From Neoscytalidium dimidiatum (lineage: Eukaryota; Ascomycota; Dothideomycetes; Botryosphaeriales; Botryosphaeriaceae), in assembly GCA_037367355.1 (NCBI GenBank), contig CM074704.1, positions 744,001 through 808,000 of the forward strand: a stretch of 64,000 bases of DNA, in the 5' to 3' direction. Shown here piece after piece: positions 54,601-64,000 of the stretch. The notes beneath the pieces were generated by a model. That model saw nothing but the letters and a program-made list of their open reading frames with translations, was not told where the DNA came from and ran no database searches. The position numbers and the translations under genes are program-made. Within the stretch, counting starts at the first letter, position 1. Each line of letters opens with the position of its first letter.

Positions 54601-56797
54601 TGTGCTGGTAGACGATATATGGTCTCCAGGAAAGGGTTTGGGCTTAGTCGAGCAATGAAGAAGTCAGATTGTTGATGAAGTTTCTGATAGTCACGGTAGA
54701 TATATTGTGCGGCTTCAAAGCCAAGCAGGAAGGTGCCAGAGGGTGGGGCACGTGAAAATGAGGCGGGAATGGCACAATTTGGGGCAGGTACGTGTATGAG
54801 ATTCAAGCTTAAGGGAGGGTTCGAGGCCAAATCCAGCGCGCAGATACTACATTCCTGCCGTATTGCACTAAGGACTTGACATGGCCACAGTAAGTCGCAG
54901 TAGACATTCACCTACGGGGACGACTTCAAGTTCAAAGCCCACATGTGTTACAACCATAATTGGCTGCAAACCTGTATATTTCCGGTGCCGAGTACCTCTC
55001 AGCACTACTCAACCTTTCTTTCTGCATCACCGACATATGTGGAATCGGTACTCCGTCTGTGTCAGCGCTCTCCAGTCCCAATCACTCGTACATATCACTT
55101 TACCTCATCACCACACACTCATAAATATCCATAATCTGACCGCCTGTATGCTACCCATGCCATGCCATTACAAAAGAGCAATCGATCAACAAGTATCAGA
55201 TGTACCGTGTACCAAAAAGCTTTACACACTTTCACCGTTTGCATGCCATACTGATGGTGCGACCGAAACACTTATCTCATATTGAAGCCATAGTTTCGAT
55301 GCTGGTCATTTGAACTTTATTGAGCTCGTTAGAGGATTAATAGCATATTCGACTGGCCTACACCTGTTGCCATACGCTGAAAATCCCTCACCTTAAGTCC
55401 TTTTTAATTGTTTTCATCCTTTTTTTTTTAAAAAAAAAAAAAGTATGCTCTTTCAAAGGATGCGAGTCCTGCTACACTTCTCGTATTGCGCTTATTTTCT
55501 ATCATTCACCGTATAAAGCCCTACCAGATTAACTTCAACCTCCGCCGTGTGACATGTACCAGGATTGTCGCCATCGGTCCCATTCTCAGCAAGCCCAACG
55601 CTTGTGTATTTACCCACACATAGAGAATTGGACTTTGGACGTTGGTGACGTTTGTCATCAGGAGGAATTGTAACTTTCTCCAAAAATGAAACCAGTCATC
55701 GCCACGAAGCTACGGAGAAGTTCTACAATAGAAGTGTGTTTCTAGAGCCTGCTTTTAGGATTTCGAAGTCAGCGATCATAGAGGCCGGTGGGGAGGATAG
55801 CATAGAAAGTGCACGACAAGGCTTGTTGGAGCAAAAACTCGTATGCATCTGTATTCGTTGTCTGGTCTTCGTTTGGAAGAGAGCGAAGGAGCTAAACTAC
55901 CCAGCGGCGCTAGCGCCGCGCTAAGCGTACCGCTAAGCGTACCTGCCATAACAAGGCTTCCCCAAAGTCAACACGATTGGCCAAAGTCGGACAGACCGGG
56001 CTCATGACGTGAACATAAAGACGATGACTGTGAGCTGCGGTGGCTTTGGTGCCGCTAATCATTCTTTTCCTATAGAGTGACGCAAATCATGAGACTTTGG
56101 ATGCGGAAGACCAAAAGGTCGAATGGCCAGCACGCCCACATGCCTGCATTCGTGCAAACCCCACAGTACGAAGCTTTTCCAATGGTATTCTTAACTTGGG
56201 CTAGACCTTTAAACAATTCCATCTGATGAACAAGGCTACAGAAAGCAAGTTACCACTGCCTTGTCGAGCCTGTCATTGGACTTTATTTTCGCAAAGCCAC
56301 ATCTCAGAGCCTTCGTGGGTATTAGGAGTATCGGAGGTAGAAGGTGTCCGTTATCACGAATAATAATGATAGAATATGGTGGAGAAAGATGTGGTGACAC
56401 TCCAGTTACGCCTTTGGCATCCGCTCTTGCTACCTGAAGGGAGTCCTTCCCACAGAGGGCGAAAACCAAAGGACAGTCGAAAGGGTCCATAACAGGCATA
56501 CAAAGCCAGTAAGCATGCGTTGTATTCCGTATTGAGCTCAAGAGAGAATGAGGAAAGCGACTGAAGTAGGTTGAAAGCAGAATCCATCTCGTAGCAAATC
56601 CAAAACACATCGATTAACCTCATCGGACCGTGACCGCATCAGGACGAGCGAATCCAAGCAAATCGAAAAAAAAAAAAAAAAAAACCAAAAACCAAAGAAT
56701 CCGACCGCACCAAGCCCCAGCCAGTGGTATCACGCACATCCTTCCGGAGAAAAGAGAGCCAACCCAACCGCAACCCATATCCGTCCCTTTCCCCCTC
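54601..56797. other. Intergenic region with repeat copy and possible gene fragment
   Basis: Promoter side of 2EXR copy 3, a T/A tract palindrome at about 55420-55442, a short minus-strand protein-like frame at 55492-55683, repeat copy B near 55.9 kb, and the DUF3602 gene 3' flank with a long A run near 56670. No complete gene supported. Confidence 0.5.
55790..55956 (+). repeat. Dispersed repeat with 16-bp GC palindrome, copy B
   Basis: Same family and orientation as copy A. The palindrome GCGGCGCTAGCGCCGC is intact at 55904-55919. Copy B carries a small tandem duplication (CGCTAAGCGTAC twice) directly after it that copy A lacks. Confidence 0.75.
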
Positions 56798-57437
56798 TCA
56801 TTCCTTCGCCGCCGCCTCCTCTCCCTCCTCCTTCTTCTCCTTGTGCCCATGATCCAAATGCAACAGATGCCTCACCTTCCCGCCCAACCCGCCGCCGCCG
56901 CCACCGCCCTCCCTCTTCCCCTCGACGGGCCCGCTATGGCCCCCGAACTCGGCCCTGTGCACGTTCCCGCCGCCGCCCCTGCCGGTGTGGTAGTTCTCGT
57001 GGCCCGGGCGGACGGCCGTCTCGGGCACGACGTCCTGGCTCTTGCGCGGCGGGGCGGGCTCGGCCGCGCCGGCCGGGGAGGGCGCCAGGCGCGGCGACGA
57101 CCCGATGTTGCCGGCGCCGCCGCGGCCCGTGCTGTACTCCTGGCCCGGGTGCGAGGGCTCGCCCTGCACGCCCTCGCGCACGATTTCGCCGTCCGTGTAG
57201 ACGGTCGGGTCCGGGCCGATGTTGCCGGCGCCTGGGGATGGGGTTAGTTGGGGGGGTTTTTTTAGAGGAGGAGGAGGAGGAGGAGGAGGAGGAGGAGGGG
57301 CTGGGATTCGTTGCGCGATCGTGGAGGTATATGGGCGCGAGGATGGGAGGGAAGGTGATGCGTGGGGCGGGATCGGATGCTTGGGGGGATGAAGACGTAC
57401 CGCCGCGGCCGGTCGAGACGATTGGGTCGGTAGGCAT
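56798..57437 (-). CDS. DUF3602 protein with GRGGAGN repeats
   Basis: Exons 57437-57401 and 57231-56798 encode 156 residues. The start MPTDPIVSTGRGG is joined by a 169 bp intron to AGNIGPDPTVY, completing the first GRGGAGN motif; others are STGRGGAGNIG (about 46-56) and HTGRGGGGNVH. These repeats define DUF3602, to which yeast Par32 belongs (phosphorylated after rapamycin, regulating ammonium transporters). Otherwise the protein is Gly/Pro/Glu/Lys-rich and likely disordered, ending in a Lys/Glu-rich tail. A TATATAAAAG-type AT element (read from either strand) near 57557 and a GGCA repeat lie upstream. Cytosolic; precise role inferred only. Confidence 0.85.
57264..57298. repeat. (GGA)n purine tract inside the DUF3602 intron
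   Basis: About eleven GGA units on the + strand, so the transcript carries a long pyrimidine (TCC) tract upstream of the CCCAG acceptor. Confidence 0.88.
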
Positions 57438-57580
57438 GGTTGCTTGATGGTGTTTTGTTTTTTCTCGTTGTTGTCAAGAGCTGTTGTCGCAGATGTTTGT
57501 GTGGATGGTGGGGCAGGCGAAAGGCTCGCTCTCTCCCGCGGGGTGTTTGTGGCTTGTATATAAAAGAGGACTGCGGCGCA

Positions 57581-57610
57581 GCAGGCAGGCAGGCAGGCAG
57601 GCAGGCAGGC
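57581..57610. repeat. (GGCA)n microsatellite
   Basis: About seven GCAG/GGCA units, 145-175 bp upstream of the DUF3602 start codon. Confidence 0.92.
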
Positions 57611-58679
57611 GACGTAATTCCCACCGGCCCGTGACGCGAACGGACTTAATCTATGTAGCAGGGGCGCGAACAAGCAAGGCACGAGAACCAAGGCAGATGT
57701 GTAGCTGAAAAGGTACTTCCGTGGCGCAACAACAGACAGTTCTAGCAGCTGGGCAGGGCTGGCGCGGGCGGGAAAAAGAGTTCAAAACCAAAAAAATGAC
57801 GCAACCACGCGATCGAGGAACGAGAAGCCACATGGGAAAGGGAACGGACGACGTGGGATGAGCCCATGACATGCGCGCCGGCCGACCGCCAGCCCAGCCC
57901 AGCCTTCAAGCCGAAAATCGGCGTGAGGAGGGCGCGCCGAAGCAAGGATAGAACGAATGTGAAAATAAAAGGAAAAATTCCCAGCCGTGCATGTGGTTCA
58001 GCAGAGCAACAGCGACATTTGTCGATTGCGTGAGGTGATGGCGAGTTCGTCGCATTCTCAGAGATAAGGTGATGTCACCCTATTCGCCCCGCGCCAGTCA
58101 GTCGCACTCCGCTCCCCTCCATCCCTCCCTCCTCCCCACGCGTTCGTCTTCGCGCCGTCGGCCGCCCGCCCGCCGTCCGGCGTCCGGCGCACGGAAAAGG
58201 GCATTCACCCCCCGCGCGTCCGCGCTGGGGCCATGTTTCGCCAAGCTCATTTATAAACCCCATTACCCTCCCCTTCACACTCCGCCCCGAATGCGACGGC
58301 AGAAGATGTGCTATTTTCAGGCTCATGCGTCTGTCCGAGCCCGATGACGTCGATGCGATCTACCTCTAGCCACTTACGGCAGCTCGTGCGCTTAGCTGAT
58401 CGGAGCTATGAAGCCCGCCATGACTCTTCTCCCCATGCCTCTTCACCTCACGTCTGTCAAGTCGGGATTCGGACTCGAAGAACCAACAGGATGAGTTTTT
58501 GCAAGGCAGAAAGGCTGGGGCCAAACTGTTCGTCCACACATCGATTAGCATCAATTAACGTCAGCGCAGAAGGCCCAGAAACGAGTGTGAAATCATGCTC
58601 GCAAGCCGCTCATCTGAACCGGAAATGGTGTATCTTCAGCGCCGCCCATTAGCCCCAGACCTGTACGCCAGAGCCTCCA

Positions 58680-58850
58680 TAAAGTAGAAAAACCGGGGGG
58701 ACATAAAAGAGTGTAGTCCCGTGCCTCCGTGTCCGAGCCGCTCTAAAGTAAAATGAAACCCCAGGGAACATAAAAGAGTGTACTCCCGAACCGCCATATC
58801 AGAATCTCCGTAGAGCAAGCAAAGAGGGGAAAGTAAAAGAGAGTAGTCCC
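58680..58850. repeat. Triplicated ~60-bp degenerate tandem repeat
   Basis: Three spaced segments share AAAGTA(A)AA..., a GGGG/GGGA block, (C/A)ATAAAAGAGTGTA(G/C)TCCCG and a following CC(G/T)CC. The first unit is near 58680-58725, the second near 58745-58790 and the third near 58805-58855, so the period is about 60 bp. It lies just downstream of the ZZ-protein stop codon, probably in its 3' UTR. Confidence 0.7.
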
Positions 58851-58924
58851 GTAATTTCCATCCGTTCAAACAGCCACCGTCGAGTCCCTCTCCGCCGAAA
58901 GCATCAGGGCCCACCAACCACAGT

Positions 58925-61900
58925 TCACCAGCCAGGGATTTTGTCGACATCAGCAGCACCGCCCCAATCACCACCGTTCGTATCGTTGACAGCTCCAGAG
59001 CCAGCGCTGGCGTGGCCCGATCCACCACCTTGTCCTTTTCCTCCGCTGTTGCTTCCTCCAGGAGTGCCAGTGTTCGCGCCACCGGTCTTGTTCTCGCCCT
59101 TCTTATCACTCTTCTTGTGATCGCTGCCTTTGCCGTGATGCTTGTTGTGATGCTTGCCGCTCTTGTCCTTGCGCGATCCCGAAGCCTTCTTGATACCGGG
59201 CAGCTTCTCACCGGTCGGCTGATCTCCTTTGACTCCATTCCCAATACTAACGTTATCCTTCCACTTTTCCAGCTCGTGGGATTCGTCCTTGCAGCGATCG
59301 CCTTGGTCGACACATAAGCAGCAAACGTCATAGTCATCGCAGGTATCGCAGTGCCACCACTCACCCAGAAGGTTGCCATTGCACCTGTTGCAAGTCGGCA
59401 CCTCGTCGTCTCCGCCGCTGCCGCCGCCGCTCCCCTTCACCGACGCCGCCGCCACGTTGTCGACCCACTGCTTCACCGACTCCGCCTTGACCGACCCCTC
59501 CCGCACGCTCCTCGGCGCCGGCGGGAACGGCGTCGTCTCGTTCTTCTCGTCCTTGCCATCCTTCTTCTCCTCCCTCTCCCTCCTCTCCTTCTGCTTCTTC
59601 CTCTTCTCCTCCCTCATCACCTTCTCCACCAACTCCTCCTTGCTCAACTCCTCCAGCCTCTTCTTCCTCTCTCCCTCGTCCTCCCCTTCTCCATTCCCCT
59701 CGCCCCTCTCCTTCCTTCCCAGAATCTGCCGCAGCATCGCCCGGCTCCTGTACTTGAACCGAAACACCGCGTACGGCGCCCCGAACCCGTCCAGATACTC
59801 GACCCGCTGCGTCATGTGCGCGTAGCTGTGCCCCTTGCCCGCATGCACGTACTGGCGCACCTGCTGCTCGCGCGCCACGCGCTCCGGCACCACGTACGCC
59901 GCCTCCGAGGGCGCGCACACCTCGGTCGCCGTGCCCGGGTTGCTGTCGTTGCCGCGCCGCGTCGGCAGCGCCGGCGCGCGCGGCGCCTGCGTCCACTCGG
60001 CCCAGTAGCTCTTGATGTGCGGCTGCGAGGGCGGGCCCGGCTGGTGGAGGAAGGAGGTCGCGGTGGTGGTCGAGGTGGAGGTGGAGGTGGGTGCGGGTTT
60101 GGAGGAGCCGTGTTTGCTGCTGCTCTTGCTGCGCTTGTGCGAGCGGCCGCCGCCGCTGCTGGCGTTGTCGTGGGCGGCGGGCTGCTGGGCAGCGGTGGCA
60201 TTGTTGTTGTTCTTGTTGCTCGAGATGTCCCAGTTGTCAGCCTTGGTGTTGGTTTGCTCGGCGGGCTCGGCTGGTGGGAACTGCCAGGTGCTGCTGTTCT
60301 GCCGCGCATCGCTTCCGGCGGGAGGATCGTACGGGTTGGTGTTGTTCTTTTCCGAACGTGTGCCATCGCTGGTTTGATCGTTCGCCTTGTAATTTTTCCA
60401 CTCGCACCCGCCCGCTTCGGCATTGGTGTTGGCTTGGTTTTTCCAATCGACCTTGTTGGTCTTGCCGGAAGTGGCGTTGTTGTTACCGCTATCCCATTTC
60501 TTGTCTGTCGAGGTGGTGCCTTGCTGAGCATACCTTTGGCCTTGCCTCTTTGTACCTGAAGAGCCATGGCTGCCACTGCCGTGGCTCCTGTTCCAAGCTT
60601 GAGTCCCGTTGTCTACGGGGCTCCAGGGCTCAGCCTGAGCAGCATTGCCCTGTGAGTTCCAAACAGTGTTCTGCTCCATGTTTCCAAATGCACCATCTCC
60701 GGTGTTATGGTCTGGAGTAGTGTTGAAATTCGCATCAGCTTGCCAACTGCTGCTCGGGCCATATCCGTTGCCGCCATTAGCGTTGTATCCTGTGCTTTGA
60801 CCAATTTTGGCGGATCCAGAGGGCTGCCCTTTGCTATCTGGCTGATGGAAAGACTCGTGGAACCCATGGCTGCTCTGGACCTGGCTGTCAGTAATGCCCA
60901 GTCCTGCATTGTTGCTGGGAAAGTTTTGAGGGACCTGGGACGAGGGAGATGCAGGTTGCTCATTGGTCGCGTAGTTAGGGCTGAAAGGATTTGCGCTGTT
61001 GGCAGTGACGCTTTCATATGGATCATTGCCATCCCAGCCGCCTGGCATCTTGCTGTGACCACCACGAAGGTTCACCACGTTTGCGTATTGCGGGGCCGGA
61101 GCAGCAGCCCCGGGTGCGTAGCGAGGGTTGTAAATAGGGTCACGACGAACACCGGAGCTTGCGAGGCTGGAGTCCGCTTCATTGCGGCGATAGGAAGAAT
61201 AGCGGTCTCGATAGCTCGTGAATTCCTTTGGGCGCTCGTCAGAGGTAGATTGCTCCGACGGCCAGCCTCGTAGGCTCTCCCCCGGGAATTCCTCCTCGAA
61301 ATGAACACAACGTACCTGTTTTGGAGCATGCTGAGAAGGATATGAGGTAGAGTCAATGGCGCTATGGATAGGGGACTTCTGATCGGTGACGGACGTGCGA
61401 GGGCGACGTGTCTTCTCTAGCTCAGTAGAGGTACCAGTAGAGGCCTCAGAAATGGAATGCCGCGTAGAGCGAGGGCCACCTGAAGGAGTGTTAGAGTTCT
61501 TGGGGACCTCACGAACTTGCGACTCACTGGATGGTGTGGTAACATCCTCGACGCGAGCCCTGCGCCTTCCACTACGCTCCTTTCCACGCGGTCGATACTG
61601 TTCGTAGTAGCTACTCGACCTCTGCTTCTGGTTGCCACTATCGTGGGCAGCGGCATCGAGATTGTCGGCCGTCCAGCGGAGGTAATCTGCGTACGAAGGT
61701 CCAAAGCCGACAGGCGAGTGACCCTGCAGCTCATTCATATGATGCGTACCGTGATGGCGCACGGAACGATGTGATCTACCATGATCATTACGGTTAGGGT
61801 CATTCGGACCATGATTGCGGTGATCAGCTGGTCCATCGTATGCAGCGCCAAAATTGTCAGGTTCAGGCTCGTCATCGGCGCCGTCGTGACGACCGAACGG

Positions 61901-62568
61901 CATGCGGGAGGGCTTCCATCCACGGTCGACCTTGACGGCAATGCCGTTGTCAACCTTCTTGATATTTCCTTCAGCGTCTCCTAGCTCATGCTTGGTCTGC
62001 TTGTCCCTGCCTGGCCTAAAGACCAATGGCTTCTCAATCCCAGGAGACTGGACTTGAGACTCAAGCCTCTGGCAGCGACGGACCACGACCTCAATGGTTC
62101 CAACATTCTTCAGAACATTTTCGCTTACATTTGGTGTTTTGTCTGCAGTAGCTGGGATGAGACAGATCAGCAGGGTGAACGTGGAGCATCAATAAGTAAG
62201 AGCATACCGATGTCGAGGTTCTCGAATCGCCAAGGGCGGCCGACGAATTCGCCTTTTGCGACCCTCTCCTCCTTCTGGCGGAGGGTGAAATCAATCTCAT
62301 AGAACTCCGGAGTCACCGTACCATCGGGCGGAATCAGGCCCTTGCGGTTGCGGTTGCACTGATACACTCCATCGATGTAGACGAACACGGCTAGTCCTGG
62401 GGCGATATAGCCACTGGACGTGAGATGGATGGCGAAGGCTGTCGGGTCGTCAGGAATAGCGACGAAGGTTTCAACCAGGCCATCGCCGTAGTTGGTGCTG
62501 TACTCCTTGAGCGGAGTGTGTGAAGGATCTTTCTCAATCCGACAAGTTATCTGCTTGAGGGTCGGCAT
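58925..62568 (-). CDS. Large DUF7918-like protein with C-terminal ZZ-type zinc finger
   Basis: Exons 62568-62208 and 62142-58925 encode 1192 residues. Residues about 1-150 look like the fungal DUF7918 domain (IPDDPTAFAIHLTSSGYIAPGLAVFVYIDGVYQCNR, then GTIEVVVRRC), rebuilt across a 65 bp intron. The long middle is Asn/Gln/Ser/Gly-rich and probably disordered. A conserved-looking patch near 800-860 (YVVPERVAREQQVRQYVHAGKGHSYAHMTQRVEYLDGFGAPYAVFRFKYRSRAML) is followed by a Glu/Lys/Arg coiled-coil stretch. Around 1036-1082, CNRC, WHCDTC and CCLC with a trailing His pair form a ZZ zinc finger, a protein-binding module. The end is Lys/Gly-rich and low complexity. Likely nuclear or cytosolic adaptor; role unknown. 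Confidence 0.83.
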
Positions 62569-64000
62569 GATGCAGAGTGGCAACGCGATGGCATCAACAC
62601 GGCGAGAGAAGTCAGCGTCAGGATAAGAGTCAACAGCTCAGGATGCGGAATTTGGCGGTCGCTCAGTGAGGTGCTGGTCCGTCGGCGAAGCTGCTGCTCT
62701 CCGGGCGTTCGCAGCGCGAAGTGGAAATCTCTTTGCTGGCAGAGAAGATGGGTGCAGACGACTGTTGATCAAGGAAGTACGTGGAGTAGGTTGAGACAAA
62801 TGGGTGGAAAAGAGAAGCGGGGTCAGGTGTTGTGGGTTGTAGAGATTTTCGAGTGAGCGTGCAGCCAGATTTGGAAATGGGCAGAGCAACAACATGCGGG
62901 CAAAGTGATGATGGTGACCGCGGCAACGACTCAAGGCGGCGCCCGAAACACTTTTCTGCCCGCGATAGAGCAACATACGTATACTCCGAAGCTCTTCGTC
63001 TTCCGCTCTTCAACATGAATTGCAAGTCATCGTAGGCGTTTCAAAGGGCATACTATCTCTTGCATCCTTACCAGCATCATTGTGCGCCTTTCCACAGGAC
63101 ATGTGCACGTGGCCGTGGTGGTGCGCCAGGCTGTCACTTGCCTGGAAAGCTGTCAGGCAGATTCAGAGGAGGTCAGACCAGCATAAGACGAACAGGAAAA
63201 AGGTCTAAACGCAGATACATGCTGGGTGGCACGGAAACACAGGTGCGAGGCGAGAGCAAACGAATAATGGCTCTGTGACACGCAGCTCCACCGCAGAAGA
63301 CCCTGAGCCGCCAGAACTCTGCACCGGAAACTCACAGGCTCGGAGACTGATGTTATCGAACACGAATCTCAATAGTCGTCAACGATGTGAGAGAATACGG
63401 AAAAATGATGGCAATACCATGGCAGCAGCAGAGTTGCCGTGAGGCCATGGTGTCCTACCAAGCTCGGTCCCGGCGATGCAGCGCGGAATCAGGCCACGGC
63501 GGATGAAACTTCCGAAGAGCTCGTGGATGACAGTGGCCACCTCAGCCGAAGAGGGAGGGTAGGCCGGAATGGAAGAATCTCGACAATGAGATTGTCACAT
63601 GCAGGGCTAGCAATATTGTAGTGCGGATGGTAGATGGAGGGGCGAAAGCTACGCGTGGTCACTGCGGAGGCGGGGAATTGCAGTCGTAGAACAGCGCAAA
63701 TACTAATACGCTGGCGTCGGCTTAGCTCCCGAGCGCTCGGTCGGCTCCCCCGCCGAAAACAGAGCCACTGTTGGAGCTACGACGCAGCTACTCAACCTTG
63801 CTCCGCCTACCCGCCTACCCGCCTATCCCTCTCTGCCCTTCCGCGCCTGGACTCCTGTCCTGTCCTGTCCTGCCCTGCCCTGCTCTCCCCTGCGCCACTC
63901 GGGGGTCCAACGCTCTGTTGCATCCCACAATGAGTTGCAGCGCGCACAATCTTTTTATGGGATAGTTGAGCGTTGGTCGACGCAGCGGCGGCGGCGGCGG
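62569..64000. other. Intergenic: ZZ-protein promoter and window end
   Basis: Upstream region of the ZZ-protein gene. Contains CCGCCTAC triplets (about 63804-63826) and CCTGT/CCTGC repeats (about 63854-63886). A new gene may begin past the edge, but no start is supported here. Confidence 0.5.

Larger units (their letters stand above)
57438..58924. other. Intergenic: DUF3602 promoter and ZZ-protein 3' flank
   Basis: Holds the GGCA repeat and the DUF3602 promoter. Near 58680-58850 a short degenerate repeat of the form GGGACATAAAAGAGTGTAGTCCCG recurs about three times. No gene supported. Confidence 0.5.

Noticed and set aside
59351..60559. Arg/Leu-rich + strand frame opposite the ZZ-finger protein
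   Set aside because: Shadow frame; the minus strand carries the zinc finger and coiled coil.
63804..63886. Regular short repeats that might suggest a CRISPR-like or telomeric array
   Set aside because: Units are 5-8 bp simple repeats without spacers and not TTAGGG; ordinary microsatellites.

Overview
The window is nuclear DNA from a filamentous ascomycete (Pezizomycotina). Dothideomycetes is my best guess from protein style and gene mix, but the sequence alone does not prove the class. The reasons are: genes broken by many short GT-AG introns (about 50-110 bp); ATG starts in good contexts; conserved eukaryotic genes next to fungus-specific secreted and F-box-like proteins; and no operons, Shine-Dalgarno sites or CRISPR. 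I rebuilt exon structures by hand from splice sites and reading-frame continuity. Coordinates in CDS entries run from start codon to stop codon, and exons are listed in the evidence.

Layout. 1-5.6 kb: no convincing gene. 5.6-11.1 kb (+): a Reg1-type regulator of protein phosphatase 1, then a full-length ELMO/CED-12 homologue. 11.1-14.5 kb: intergenic. 14.5-19.3 kb: a divergent pair of secreted-protein genes, a 752-residue Cys-rich protein (-) and an HELTHT zinc peptidase of aspzincin type (+), sharing one 0.7 kb promoter region. 19.4-20.4 kb (-): a 2EXR/DUF7730-like (F-box-like) gene. 22.9-25.0 kb (-): soluble fumarate reductase fused to cytochrome b5. 26.4-28.2 kb (-): a conserved fungal protein of unknown function.

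29.6-38.7 kb is a block of core cell-machinery genes arranged as three head-to-head pairs: borealin/Nbl1 with proteasome Rpn10; TRAPP subunit Trs23 with a double-UBC E2-like enzyme; and a mitochondria-targeted protein with the 81-residue APC/C subunit Cdc26. 39.6-42.9 kb (+): a secreted GH16 glucanase that I join, through a hidden intron, to a long Ser-rich and Cys-containing C-terminal extension. 43.9-45.4 kb (-): a multi-pass membrane protein. 46.9-49.2 kb (+): an intronless gene of unknown function.

49.4-54.6 kb looks accessory: three more 2EXR-like genes on one strand (one degenerate), an AT-rich relic region, and one copy of a repeat with a 16-bp GC palindrome; the other copy lies at 55.9 kb. 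56.8-57.4 kb (-): a small DUF3602 (GRGGAGN-repeat) gene. 58.9-62.6 kb (-): a 1192-residue protein with an N-terminal DUF7918-like domain and a C-terminal ZZ-type zinc finger.

I see no single new multi-gene system that I can prove. The best candidates for follow-up are the divergent secreted-protein/peptidase pair, the GH16 fusion, the decaying 2EXR cluster with its palindromic repeat, and the three head-to-head housekeeping pairs.
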